Assembly (NCBI RefSeq): GCF_017565705.1
Contig: NZ_JAGDYL010000013.1
Location: forward strand, 1 to 64,000
DNA length: 64,000 bases
Source of the DNA: Leucobacter ruminantium
Lineage (GTDB): Bacteria > Actinomycetota > Actinomycetes > Actinomycetales > Microbacteriaceae
Direction of reading: 5' to 3'
The notes under the pieces were generated by a model, which saw only the letters and a list, made by a program, of their open reading frames with translations, searched no databases and was not told the origin of the DNA. Shown piece after piece: positions 34,918-43,163 of this stretch. The translations under genes were made by a program, and so were the position numbers. The number at the start of each line of letters is the position of its first letter. Position 1 is the first letter of the stretch.

Positions 34918-35675
34918 GCGACACCGCACTCTCACGCATCGACGAGATCGTCGAGTTGACCAGAAGGGCGGGCGACCCCGCCCGCTCCTACGCCATCCTC
35001 GGCGAGGGCAACACCTCGCTCCGCACCGATGAGCACCGCATGCTGGTGAAGGCGACGGGCTCCTCGATGAGCGCCGCGACGACCGGCACCTTCGTCGAGG
35101 TCGACCTGCCGATGTACTGGGACGCCATCGACGGAGAGGCGGACGGCGACGACGCGGTGCGCGAGCTCTTCGACCGGGCGAAGACGTGGGGCGAGGGCCG
35201 TCCGTCGGTCGAGTCGGTGCTGCACGCCGTCTGCCAGCGCCTCGACGGCGTCGACGCCGTCGTTCACACGCACCCGATCCCTCTCCTGGCGCTGCTCTGC
35301 TCGGACCGGGCCGAGATGCTGGTCGAGGGATCCCTCTTCCCCGACCAGATCGTCGTGATGGGGCGGCATCCGCTGCTCGTGCCCTACATCGACCCCGGTC
35401 TGCCGCTCGCCCGCGCCGTGTCATCGGCCCTGGAGGAGCACATCGGGCTGCACGGCGAGCGGCCGCGCGTGATCTACCTGCGCAACCACGGGCTGTTCGC
35501 GCTCGCGGGCAGCGCGGAGGAGGCGCTCGCGATCACCGACATGGCCGTGAAGTGCGCCGAGGTGCTGGCGGGCGCGCTCGCGATCGGCGCACCGACCACC
35601 CTCTCCGAGGAGCACGCGGCCCGTATCGACACGCGCCCCGACGAGATCCTGCGCCGCAGTATGCTCAGCAGGTGA
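34914..35675 (+). CDS. Class II aldolase/adducin family protein
   Basis: Zinc-dependent aldolase or epimerase, 253 residues from the ATG at 34914 that overlaps the kinase stop codon. Metal ligands are visible in VVHTHPIPLLALL (about residues 116-128) and YLRNHGLFAL (near 188-195), and GEGNTSLRTDE is the phosphate-binding GNxS segment. It is a stand-alone aldolase, unlike the RhaEW fusion, and differs from AraD and FucA in the region after HTHP, so substrate is uncertain. Being flanked by two kinases it likely cleaves a ketose 1-phosphate, or a phosphorylated sugar acid, made by one of them. Confidence 0.85.
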   Translation: MSDTALSRIDEIVELTRRAGDPARSYAILGEGNTSLRTDEHRMLVKATGSSMSAATTGTFVEVDLPMYWDAIDGEADGDDAVRELFDRAKTWGEGRPSVESVLHAVCQRLDGVDAVVHTHPIPLLALLCSDRAEMLVEGSLFPDQIVVMGRHPLLVPYIDPGLPLARAVSSALEEHIGLHGERPRVIYLRNHGLFALAGSAEEALAITDMAVKCAEVLAGALAIGAPTTLSEEHAARIDTRPDEILRRSMLSR

Positions 35676-35686
35676 CGAAGGCGAAC

Positions 35687-37174
35687 ATGAGCGCAGATCC
35701 AGCAGCATCCGGGCCCATTCCCGTCGTGGCGGGCGTCGACTCGTCCACGCAGTCGTGCAAGGTCGAACTGCGCGAGCTCTCGACAGGTCGCCTCGTCGCC
35801 ACGGGCAGCGCGCCGCACCCGCCGACCGAGCCGCCCCGGAGCGAGCAGGACCCGGAGGCCTGGTGGCAGGCGCTCGTGCGCGCGTTCGGGATCGCGCGCG
35901 AGGCCGCCGGCGCCGTGCGCGTCGAGGCGATCGGCATCGCGGGCCAGTGCCACGGCCTCGTCCCGCTCGACGCCGACGGCGGGGTGATCCGCCCGGCCAA
36001 GCTCTGGAACGACACGACCGCTGCGCCGGAGCTCGCCGAACTGGTCGCCGCCGTCGGCGCCGAGCGCTTCGTCGAGACCACCGGATCCCTCCCAACCGCA
36101 GCCTTCACGATCGCGAAGGTCGCGTGGCTGCGCGCCCACGAGCCCGAGCATTTCGCGGCACTGCGCACCATCCTGCTGCCCCACGACTACCTGGGATACC
36201 GGCTCACCGGACGCTTCGCGACCGACCGCTCCGACGCATCGGGCACCGGCTACTTCGACCCGGCCGCGAACGTCTACCGCCTCGAGCACCTGCGCCGCAT
36301 CGACCCGGACAGGGACTGGGCGAGCATGCTGCCCGAGGTGCTGCCGCCCGACGGCGTCGCCGGATCCCTCGCCCCCGAGGCCGCAGCCGCGCTCGGCATC
36401 GAACCCGGAGCCGTCGTGAGCGCGGGCGGCGGCGATCAGCACGCGTCGGCGCTCGGCCTCGGCATCTGCGAGGGCGACCTCGTATTCTCCTTCGGCACAT
36501 CCGGCGTCGTCGTCACGACGGCATCGGAGCCCGTGCGCGACCCGAGCGGCACCGTGAGCGGCACCGGCGACCTGACGGGCGGCTTCCTCCCGCTCGTCTG
36601 CACGCTCAACGGGGCCAAGGTGACCGACGCCTTCGCGCGCCTGCTCGCCGTCGACCACGACGAGCTCTCGCGGCTCGCGCTCGCCGCGGGCGACGACGGC
36701 CCCGTGCTCGCCGCCTTCCTCGACGGGGAGCGCACGCCCGACAGGCCGGGGGCCTCCGGGTTGCTCGCCGACATCACGACGGGCGTCACCCGCGAGCAGC
36801 TCGCCCGCGCTGCGGTCGAGGGGGTCGTCTTCGGCCTGGTCGCCGGTGCCGAGGGCATCGCCGGCCTCGGCTGCCGCACCGACGGCACCGCCTTCGCGAT
36901 CGGGGGAGGTGCCCGATCGGAGGCGACGACGCAGCTGCTCGCCGACGCGCTCGGACGACCGGTCGCGACGGTCGACGTCGCCGAGCCCGTCGCGAGAGGC
37001 GCCGCCGTGCAGGCCGCGGCCGTGCGGCTGGGGCGGCCCGTGGCGGAGCTCGGGGAGGCGTGGCGCCCTCCCGTGCACCGCCTCGTCGAGCCTCGGAGCG
37101 GCCGGGCTACCGCCGCGCGCTACGCGAGATACCGCGAGGTCGCGGCGGTCACCGAGCTCGACCGCGGGCGGTAG
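35687..37174 (+). CDS. Xylulokinase-like FGGY kinase
   Basis: 495-residue kinase of the XylB type: AGVDSSTQSCKVE (residues 14-26), GIAGQCHGLVPLD, LWNDTTA, a catalytic-Asp loop SAGGGDQHASALG (Asp near 249), FSFGTSGVV and FAIGGGARSEATTQLLADALGRPV. I prefer the ATG at 35687 because GAAGG lies 6 nt before it; a GTG at 35672 overlapping the upstream stop codon (GTGA) is the alternative. There is no xylose isomerase gene in the window, so D-xylulose may come from a pentitol or be delivered by another isomerase. Confidence 0.9.
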   Translation: MSADPAASGPIPVVAGVDSSTQSCKVELRELSTGRLVATGSAPHPPTEPPRSEQDPEAWWQALVRAFGIAREAAGAVRVEAIGIAGQCHGLVPLDADGGVIRPAKLWNDTTAAPELAELVAAVGAERFVETTGSLPTAAFTIAKVAWLRAHEPEHFAALRTILLPHDYLGYRLTGRFATDRSDASGTGYFDPAANVYRLEHLRRIDPDRDWASMLPEVLPPDGVAGSLAPEAAAALGIEPGAVVSAGGGDQHASALGLGICEGDLVFSFGTSGVVVTTASEPVRDPSGTVSGTGDLTGGFLPLVCTLNGAKVTDAFARLLAVDHDELSRLALAAGDDGPVLAAFLDGERTPDRPGASGLLADITTGVTREQLARAAVEGVVFGLVAGAEGIAGLGCRTDGTAFAIGGGARSEATTQLLADALGRPVATVDVAEPVARGAAVQAAAVRLGRPVAELGEAWRPPVHRLVEPRSGRATAARYARYREVAAVTELDRGR

Positions 37175-37181
37175 GGGTAGC

Positions 37182-37222
37182 ACCGCTGGGCGAGCGAGCG
37201 AAGCGAGCCGAAACCGAGGCGC
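37182..37222. repeat. Intergenic repeat fragment (CGCTGGGCGAGCGAGCGAAG...CCGAAACC)
   Basis: The opposite-orientation arm of the same palindromic family (CGCTGG...GAGCGA...GAAACC), just after the kinase stop codon and before the promoter of the next gene. Confidence 0.5.
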
Positions 37223-37235
37223 CGTGCCGCGGCGC

Positions 37236-37241
37236 TACGCT
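37236..37241 (+). promoter_or_regulatory. -10 box TACGCT of a predicted leaderless promoter
   Basis: TACGCT lies 9 nt before the ATG at 37251 of the second DeoR gene; no Shine-Dalgarno is seen. Confidence 0.45.
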
Positions 37242-37250
37242 AGTGCTGAC

Positions 37251-38000
37251 ATGACTTCCTTCGCCGCAGAACAACGATGCGCGTGGCTCCTGCAACGGCT
37301 GCGCGAGACGCAGCGCATCTCGCTCGCCGAGGCGGCGGCGGAGCTGGGCGTCAGCGAGATGACCGTGCGTCGCGACCTCGACCGTCTCGAGAGCGGCGGC
37401 GGCATCCGACGGGTGCGCGGCGGCGCGCTCTACACGGGGCCCGTGAGCTTCCAGGGCCGCGAGCGCTCCTACGCCGAGGAGAAGGCCCGGATCGCCGAGA
37501 AGCTGCTGCCGCTCGTCCCTGATCGGGGCATGATCGGTTTCGACTCGTCGACGACCATGCACCAGCTCGCCCAGCGCATCGTCGGGGGCGGCGACCTCTG
37601 CGTCGTGACGAACGGGATGCTCACCTTCCAGGCGCTGCAGAAGCGGCCGGGGCTCACCGCGATCCTGACGGGAGGAGCGGCCGACCGCCGCAGCGACTCC
37701 CTCATCGGCCCCGTGGCGACAGGCTTCCTGGCGAGCGTGCACCTCGCGGCCTTCTTCTCGTCGGCCGCGTCGCTCGACGCTCGGGGCTGTCACGAGAACA
37801 CGCTCGAGGAGGCCGAGATCAAACGCTCGTTCGCGCGGGCGTCCGACCGCGTGATCATCGGCGTCCACGCCGAGAAGCTCGGCAACACCGCCACGGCGGC
37901 GGCGGTCGCCTTCGAGGAGATCGACACGCTGGCGACCGAGCTGCCCGCCGGGGCGCGCGAGCTCGCCCCCTACCGGGAGCTCGTGCCCGAGATCCTCTAG
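37251..38000 (+). CDS. DeoR-family transcriptional regulator (2)
   Basis: 249-residue DeoR/GlpR-type repressor. Winged helix at residues 8-58 (WLLQRLRETQRISLAEAAAE, SEMTVRRDLDRLESGGGIRRVRGGA), then the sensor domain with IGFDSSTTMHQLAQRI, TNGMLTFQAL, TGGAADRRSDSLIGP and EAEIKRSFARASDRVIIGVHAEKLG. The Arg/Lys-type ligands for a sugar phosphate are in the expected segments. It lies upstream of the ribose-type ABC operon and after the kinase-aldolase-kinase operon, so it may control the ABC importer, whose promoter region carries a related but weaker site. Confidence 0.92.
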   Translation: MTSFAAEQRCAWLLQRLRETQRISLAEAAAELGVSEMTVRRDLDRLESGGGIRRVRGGALYTGPVSFQGRERSYAEEKARIAEKLLPLVPDRGMIGFDSSTTMHQLAQRIVGGGDLCVVTNGMLTFQALQKRPGLTAILTGGAADRRSDSLIGPVATGFLASVHLAAFFSSAASLDARGCHENTLEEAEIKRSFARASDRVIIGVHAEKLGNTATAAAVAFEEIDTLATELPAGARELAPYRELVPEIL

Positions 38001-38119
38001 CGGCGACGGAGCCGCGCAGCGGTCCCGTGAGGGGAGGGCTGCTCCGGCGTGCGCGCGTTCCCGCGGGCACGTTCCTCAGCGGGGCGGCCGGTTTCGGGAG
38101 GATTCCGAGCCCGTTACGC

Positions 38120-38168
38120 ATTCGATATCTAACAATATTTGACAAAAGCTCACAACAAAGAACATGAT
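38120..38168 (+). promoter_or_regulatory. Promoter and possible operator of the ABC importer operon
   Basis: TTGACA (38139-38144), 18 nt spacer, CATGAT (38163-38168) in an unusually AT-rich patch. ATTCGATATCTAACA (38120-38134) keeps the outer half-sites ATTC and TAACA of the DeoR motif found at 32504 and 33381, and CTCACAACAAA in the spacer is the reverse complement of TTTGTTGTGAG at 33369-33379. Confidence 0.5.
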
Positions 38169-38212
38169 GAGTGAACGCACACACGTCACGACGCAGTGAG
38201 GAGCCCCCGGCG

Positions 38213-39739
38213 ATGACATCACCGAGCACGCCAGCAGGCGAGCCCACACCCCCCGGCCTTGCCCTGCAGGTCGACTCCCTCGTGAAGGAGTACCCCGGCG
38301 TCCGAGCCCTCGACGGCGTCAGCCTCGACCTGCGCCCCGGCGAGGTCCACGCGATCGTGGGCGAGAACGGCGCCGGCAAGTCGACGCTGATCAAGACCCT
38401 CGCCGGAGCGATCGCTCCGACCAGCGGCACGATCACCGTCGGCGGCGAGAGCTACGACCGGCTCACCCCGCAGCTCGCACGCGAGCTCGGCATCGCCGTG
38501 ATCTACCAGGAGTTCACGCTCTTCCCGAACCTCAGTGCGGCCGAGAACGTGTTCCTCGGCGAGTTCATCAAGAAGGGCCCCGTTCTCGACCGCAAGACCA
38601 TGGCCGAGAAGTCGAAGGCGCTCTTCACCCGCCTCGGCGTCAAGATCTCGCCCAACGCGCTCGTCGAGACGCTGACGACGGGCTACCAGCAGATCGTCGA
38701 GATCGCGAAGGCGCTCTCGAAAGACGCGAAGCTGCTCATCATGGACGAGCCGTCGGCCCCGCTCACGGCCTCCGAGGTCGAGGCCATGTTCGCGATCGTC
38801 GACACGCTCAAGCGCGAGGGCATGACGATCGTCTACATCTCCCACCGCATGGAGGAGATCTTCCGCCTCTCCGACCGGGTGAGCGTGCTGCGCGACGGCA
38901 GCTACGTCGGCACGGTCGAGACCGCCGAGACCTCCAAGCGGGAGCTCATCTCGCTCATGGTGGGTCGCGAGCTCAGCGAGGGCTACCCCGCCCGCGAGCA
39001 TCAGATCGGCGATCCCTCGCTCACCGTCGAGGGCCTGACGGGCAACGGCGTGCGCGACATCAGCTTCATCGCGCACAGCGGCGAGATCCTCGGCTTCGCG
39101 GGCCTCATCGGCGCGGGCCGCACCGAGCTCATGGAACTCATCTTCGGAGCGAAGAAGCCGGAGTCGGGCGCGGTCAGGCTGCACGGCACCTCGGTGCTCT
39201 CGAAGTCGCCGATCGAGGCGATCCGCAACGGCATCGCCCTCGTCCCCGAGGACCGCAAGCGCCACGGGCTCGTGCTCGAGTTCTCGATCGAGCAGAACAT
39301 CTCGCTGCCGACGCTGAAGCAGCTCACACGCGGCTCGGTCGTGTCGAAGAACGCCGAAGCAGAGCTCTCGGACCGCTACATGAGCGAGCTCCGTGTGAAG
39401 GCGCCGAGCGGCAAGGAGATCGTCGGCAACCTGAGCGGCGGCAACCAGCAGAAGGTCGTGCTCGCGAAGTGGCTCGCAACCGCGCCCGAGGTGCTCATCT
39501 TCGACGAGCCGACCCGCGGCATCGACATCGGCGCCCGACACGAGATCTACACGATCATGAACCGGCTCGCCGAGGAGGGCAAGACGATCCTCATGATCTC
39601 CTCCGACATGGAGGAGCTCATCGGCATGGCCGACCGGGTGGTCGTGCTGCAGGAGGGGGTTCAGCGCGGAACTCTCGAGAAGGAAGACATCACACAGGAA
39701 GCCATCCTGACGCTGGCTTCAGAAGGAGAACTCGTATGA
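38213..39739 (+). CDS. Ribose/AI-2-type sugar ABC importer, double ATPase
   Basis: RbsA/AraG-type ATPase with two fused nucleotide-binding domains, 508 residues. First domain: Walker A GENGAGKST near residue 49, degenerate signature LTTGYQQIVEIAKALS, Walker B LIMDEPSAPL. Second domain: degenerate Walker A GLIGAGRTELMELIFG, canonical signature LSGGNQQKVVLAKWL and Walker B LIFDEPTRGIDIGA. I take the ATG at 38213, with GAGGAG 9 nt upstream; a GTG at 38171 would add 14 residues. Its stop codon overlaps the permease start. Substrate probably belongs to the neighbouring kinase-aldolase enzymes. Confidence 0.92.
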   Translation: MTSPSTPAGEPTPPGLALQVDSLVKEYPGVRALDGVSLDLRPGEVHAIVGENGAGKSTLIKTLAGAIAPTSGTITVGGESYDRLTPQLARELGIAVIYQEFTLFPNLSAAENVFLGEFIKKGPVLDRKTMAEKSKALFTRLGVKISPNALVETLTTGYQQIVEIAKALSKDAKLLIMDEPSAPLTASEVEAMFAIVDTLKREGMTIVYISHRMEEIFRLSDRVSVLRDGSYVGTVETAETSKRELISLMVGRELSEGYPAREHQIGDPSLTVEGLTGNGVRDISFIAHSGEILGFAGLIGAGRTELMELIFGAKKPESGAVRLHGTSVLSKSPIEAIRNGIALVPEDRKRHGLVLEFSIEQNISLPTLKQLTRGSVVSKNAEAELSDRYMSELRVKAPSGKEIVGNLSGGNQQKVVLAKWLATAPEVLIFDEPTRGIDIGARHEIYTIMNRLAEEGKTILMISSDMEELIGMADRVVVLQEGVQRGTLEKEDITQEAILTLASEGELV

Positions 39740-40764
39740 CCTCGAACTTCATGACGCGATTGCACGGGCTCGGGATCGTCCTGGTCCTCGTGCTCCTGAT
39801 CGCCGCGTTCAGCATCATGTCGCCGAACTTCCTCGACGCGAACAACCTGTTCAACATCCTGCGCCAGGTCACCACCCTGGGCATCGTCGCCGTCGGCTTC
39901 GCCTTCGTGCTGCTCACCGGCGGCATCGACCTGTCGGTCGGCTACCAGGTCTCGCTCTACGTCGTGGTCTGCGGCATGCTCATGTCGCAGTTCGACGTGC
40001 CCTGGCCGCTCGCGATCCTCGTCGTGCTCGTCCTCGGCGTCGGCATCGGGCTCATCAACGGCATCATCATCACGGTCACCGGGGTCGCGCCCCTCATCGT
40101 GACGCTGTCGATGATGACAATCCTCAACGGCGTCAGCTACCTGCTCTCCAAGGGCCTGCCCATCTCGGGCTTCCCCCGCGAGTTCTCCGTGCTCGGACAG
40201 GGATCCCTCGGCATCATCCCCATCTCGGTGCTCGTGCTCGCCCTCGTCTGGGCCGTGGGCTACTTCATCGCCAACAAGACCTCGACCGGCCGCTACTTCT
40301 ACGCCATCGGCAACAACGTCGAGGCGGCGCGCCTCTCGGGCGTGAACACCCGCCGCACCCTGCTGTTCGTCTACGCGGTCTGCGGCCTGTTCACCGCGAT
40401 CGGCGCCGTGCTGCTGCTCTCGCGCCTCAACTCGGCGCAGTCCGCGACGGGCGCCGGCTTCGAGTTCAGCGTGCTGACCGCCTGCGTGCTCGGCGGCGTC
40501 AGCGTCATGGGCGGCCGTGGCAGCCTCTTCGGCGCCTTCATCGGCGTGCTCATCGTCGGCGTGCTCGACAACGGCCTCGTGCTGCTGAACGTCAGCGAGT
40601 ACGTGCAGCTCGTCATCAAGGGCGTGATCCTGCTCGCCGCCGTGATCTACGACGCCATGTCGAAGAGCTCGGGCGGGCGCCGCAAGCAGATCGGCGGAGT
40701 ATCGCTCGGCAGGAAGCCGGCCGCCGAGGAGGGCCCCAAGACCTCGACCGTCCCGCTCGGCTGA
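39736..40764 (+). CDS. Ribose-type sugar ABC importer, permease
   Basis: RbsC-like permease of 342 residues with about nine or ten hydrophobic helices. The family motifs GFAFVLLTGGIDLSVGYQ, YAIGNNVEAARLSGVN, ACVLGGVSVMGGRGSLFGAFIGVL and a positively charged C-terminal tail are present. ATG overlaps the ATPase stop codon. Only one permease is encoded, so it likely forms a homodimer. Confidence 0.92.
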   Translation: MTSNFMTRLHGLGIVLVLVLLIAAFSIMSPNFLDANNLFNILRQVTTLGIVAVGFAFVLLTGGIDLSVGYQVSLYVVVCGMLMSQFDVPWPLAILVVLVLGVGIGLINGIIITVTGVAPLIVTLSMMTILNGVSYLLSKGLPISGFPREFSVLGQGSLGIIPISVLVLALVWAVGYFIANKTSTGRYFYAIGNNVEAARLSGVNTRRTLLFVYAVCGLFTAIGAVLLLSRLNSAQSATGAGFEFSVLTACVLGGVSVMGGRGSLFGAFIGVLIVGVLDNGLVLLNVSEYVQLVIKGVILLAAVIYDAMSKSSGGRRKQIGGVSLGRKPAAEEGPKTSTVPLG

Positions 40765-40829
40765 GCCCCACCGGCCCGGACCCACAGACCACCACTCAAG
40801 ATCATCGAAGATCCCGAAAGGAAACACCC

Positions 40830-41801
40830 ATGAAGAAGATCAGCGCACTGATCGCCGCAGGAGCGCTCGCGCTCGGACTCGCGGCGTGCAGCTCGGGCGG
40901 CGGCGCGGACGTGCCCGACGCCGAGTTCACCGTCGGAGTCACCTTCTCCGACCTCTCGAACCCGGTGTGGTCCGAGCTGGTGCAGGAGGCCCAGAGCTAC
41001 GGCGCCGAGGAGGGCATCGCCGTCAACTACGTCGACGCCAAGGGCAAGGCCTCGGAGCAGGTCACCCAGATCGAGAACTTCATCCAGCAGGACGTCGACG
41101 CGATCATTATCTGCGCGGTCGAGTCGAAGGCCCTCGCCGACGTCACCAAGAAGGCGCAGGACGCGGGGATCAAGGTCGTCGGCTACACCCAGGTGCTCGA
41201 GAACTACGACGCGCAGTACCTCGTCGACGCCTACAAGACCGGCTACGCCAACGGCGAGGCGGCCGCCAACTGGATCAACGAGAACTACGGCGACGAGGCC
41301 GTCGTCGAGTGGGGTCTCATGGACCTCCCCGAGTTCCCCGAGATCATCGATCGCGCGAACGGCATCAAGGACGCCGTCGCCGAGCTCGCGCCCAACGCGA
41401 AGCTCGTCGCCACCAAGTCGGCGCTCACCGCAGAGGACGGCGTGAAGAACGCCGAGAACTTCCTGCAGGCCAACCCCGACATGAAGATGATCGCCACCAT
41501 CGGCGGCGGCGGGGCCCAGGGCGGCAACGAGGGCGTGAAGGCCAGCGGCATCACCGACTACGACTCCTTCGGCCTGTTCGGCATCGACGCCACCGAGATC
41601 GAGATCCAGAACATCATCAACGGCGACCCGCAGAAGGCCTCCGTCAGCCTCGGCGGCGGCAAGGCGCACGGCCGCACCCTGATCGACATTACCGCCGGCC
41701 TGCTGAAGGGCGAGGACGTCGAGAAGGATCAGTACATGCCGATCGAGGTGATCGACAAGAGCAACGCGCAGGACTACTTCGACGAGCACTTCGCGAAGTA
41801 G
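40830..41801 (+). CDS. Sugar ABC importer, substrate-binding lipoprotein
   Basis: Type I periplasmic-binding-like lipoprotein of the RbsB family, 323 residues, lipobox LAAC (Cys near residue 20) followed by a short SSGGGA linker. Two-lobe Rossmann landmarks are VGVTFSDLSNPVWSELVQEA, NFIQQDVDAIIICAVESKALADV and IATIGGGGAQGGNEGVKA. FGIDATEIEIQNIINGDPQ near the end is the ligand-site loop. AAAGGA precedes the ATG. The sugar is not readable from sequence; the operon continues with a hydroxyacid dehydrogenase and a kinase. Confidence 0.9.
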   Translation: MKKISALIAAGALALGLAACSSGGGADVPDAEFTVGVTFSDLSNPVWSELVQEAQSYGAEEGIAVNYVDAKGKASEQVTQIENFIQQDVDAIIICAVESKALADVTKKAQDAGIKVVGYTQVLENYDAQYLVDAYKTGYANGEAAANWINENYGDEAVVEWGLMDLPEFPEIIDRANGIKDAVAELAPNAKLVATKSALTAEDGVKNAENFLQANPDMKMIATIGGGGAQGGNEGVKASGITDYDSFGLFGIDATEIEIQNIINGDPQKASVSLGGGKAHGRTLIDITAGLLKGEDVEKDQYMPIEVIDKSNAQDYFDEHFAK

Positions 41802-41818
41802 CGCGCTCTGCGGGCGGA

Positions 41819-41958
41819 CCGCCGGTTGAGCGAGTGCGCGGATCGCAGAGAAGAAATCGCGCCTGCGATTTCTCGCGATCCGCGCCGACGCCACCGCGTC
41901 GGAGTCGAAACCCGGGTACCGGTTTCGACTCGTCGCAAGCTCCTCGCTCAACCGGCGG
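41819..41958. repeat. 140 bp nested palindromic element with 16 bp terminal inverted repeats
   Basis: Terminal arms CCGCCGGTTGAGCGAG (41819-41834) and CTCGCTCAACCGGCGG (41943-41958) are perfect inverted copies. Inside are further perfect arms: GCGGATCGC/GCGATCCGC, GAAATCGC/GCGATTTC, and GAGTCGAAACC/GGTTTCGACTC. The element carries no ORF and looks like a MITE- or REP-like non-autonomous repeat. A degenerate second copy of the right arm (CTCGCTCGACCAGCG) follows to about 41993. Confidence 0.7.
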
Positions 41959-42067
41959 AATCGCTACTCGCGAGCTCCTCGCTCGACCAGCGCCCCCGTC
42001 TCCGTCCGCTCCACCAACCGCTGGCACCGCCGGCCCCAGACCAACCACAGATTCGAGGCAGACACCG

Positions 42068-43126
42068 ATGACACGCATCCTCGCAGCGGGCGACCTCTTC
42101 ATCCGCTCCTCCCACCTCCGCGAATCGCTCGAGCGGGCGCTCGAGGACAGCCGGGCGGAGATCAGGGAGATCGAGTTCGCCTGGCCCGACGCGCCCTTCG
42201 GAAGCGTCGCCGAGGTGCACGAGGCCTCGGGCACCGAGGACGAGCTCATCGAGGCGCTGCAGGGATCCGCGGCAATCGCGACCCAGCTCGCCCCTCTCAC
42301 CGAGCGCGTCATCGCCGAGAGCCCCGACCTCCGCATGATCGCCGTCTCCCGCGGCGGCCCCACCAACGTCAACCTCGAAGCCGCCCGCGCCCACGGCGTG
42401 ATGGTCGCCAACGTGCCCGGCCGCAACGGCGTCTCCACCGCCGAGATGACGATCGGCCTCGCGCTCGCGCTGATGCGACGCATCCCGCTCTCGCACAACA
42501 CGCTGCTCGCCCACGAGTGGCGCGGCGAGTTCTACCGCTACGAGGAGGTCGGCGGCGAGGTCGCGGGTGCCACGATCGGCCTGCTCGGAGCCGGAGCGGT
42601 GGGTGCGCACGTCGCGCGCGTCTTCGCCGCGATGGGCGCCGAGGTCGTCGTCTTCGATCCCTATCTCCCCGAGGGCGTGCTCGACGGCGTCGTGCGCCGC
42701 GTCGACACCGTCGAGGAGGTCTTCCGGGCCTCCGACCTCGTATCGGTGCACGCCCGACTCACCGACGAGACCCACCACCTCGTGAACGCCGAACGGCTCG
42801 CCCTGATGCAGCCGGGCTCCCGCCTCGTGAACGCCGCCCGCGGCGGCCTCGTCGACTACGACGCGGTGGCCGACGCGATCGAGAGCGGCCGGCTCGCGGG
42901 CGCGGCCTTCGACGTGTTCCCCGAGGAGCCGGTAGACTTCGGCAGCCGGATCTTCGCGCTCGCCGCGACCGGGCACGACATCGTGCTCACCCCGCACATC
43001 GCGGGCGCGAGCCGCCAGACCGCGAGCCGCGCGGCCGACGGGGTGGCAGAGGAGATCCGGCGCTTCCTCGCCGGTGAGCCGCTGCTGCACCCGCTCGTCG
43101 AGCTCGAGCCGAGCGCTCGCCGCTGA
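42068..43126 (+). CDS. D-isomer-specific 2-hydroxyacid dehydrogenase
   Basis: NAD-dependent dehydrogenase of 352 residues. Rossmann motif LLGAGAVGAHVA (near 172-183) after the GLALALMRRI hinge, and the catalytic triad Arg in NAARGGLV (near 256), Glu in VFPEEPV (near 285) and His in LTPHIAGASR (near 310) are intact. It resembles SerA/erythronate-4-phosphate-type enzymes more than lactate dehydrogenases. It stands between the sugar-binding lipoprotein and an FGGY kinase, which suggests oxidation or reduction of a sugar acid (for example a C4 or C5 aldonate) in the same pathway. I give no substrate. Confidence 0.9.
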   Translation: MTRILAAGDLFIRSSHLRESLERALEDSRAEIREIEFAWPDAPFGSVAEVHEASGTEDELIEALQGSAAIATQLAPLTERVIAESPDLRMIAVSRGGPTNVNLEAARAHGVMVANVPGRNGVSTAEMTIGLALALMRRIPLSHNTLLAHEWRGEFYRYEEVGGEVAGATIGLLGAGAVGAHVARVFAAMGAEVVVFDPYLPEGVLDGVVRRVDTVEEVFRASDLVSVHARLTDETHHLVNAERLALMQPGSRLVNAARGGLVDYDAVADAIESGRLAGAAFDVFPEEPVDFGSRIFALAATGHDIVLTPHIAGASRQTASRAADGVAEEIRRFLAGEPLLHPLVELEPSARR

Positions 43127-43163
43127 CCGGCACCCACAGTCGCACCCCTCCCGGAACGGTGAA

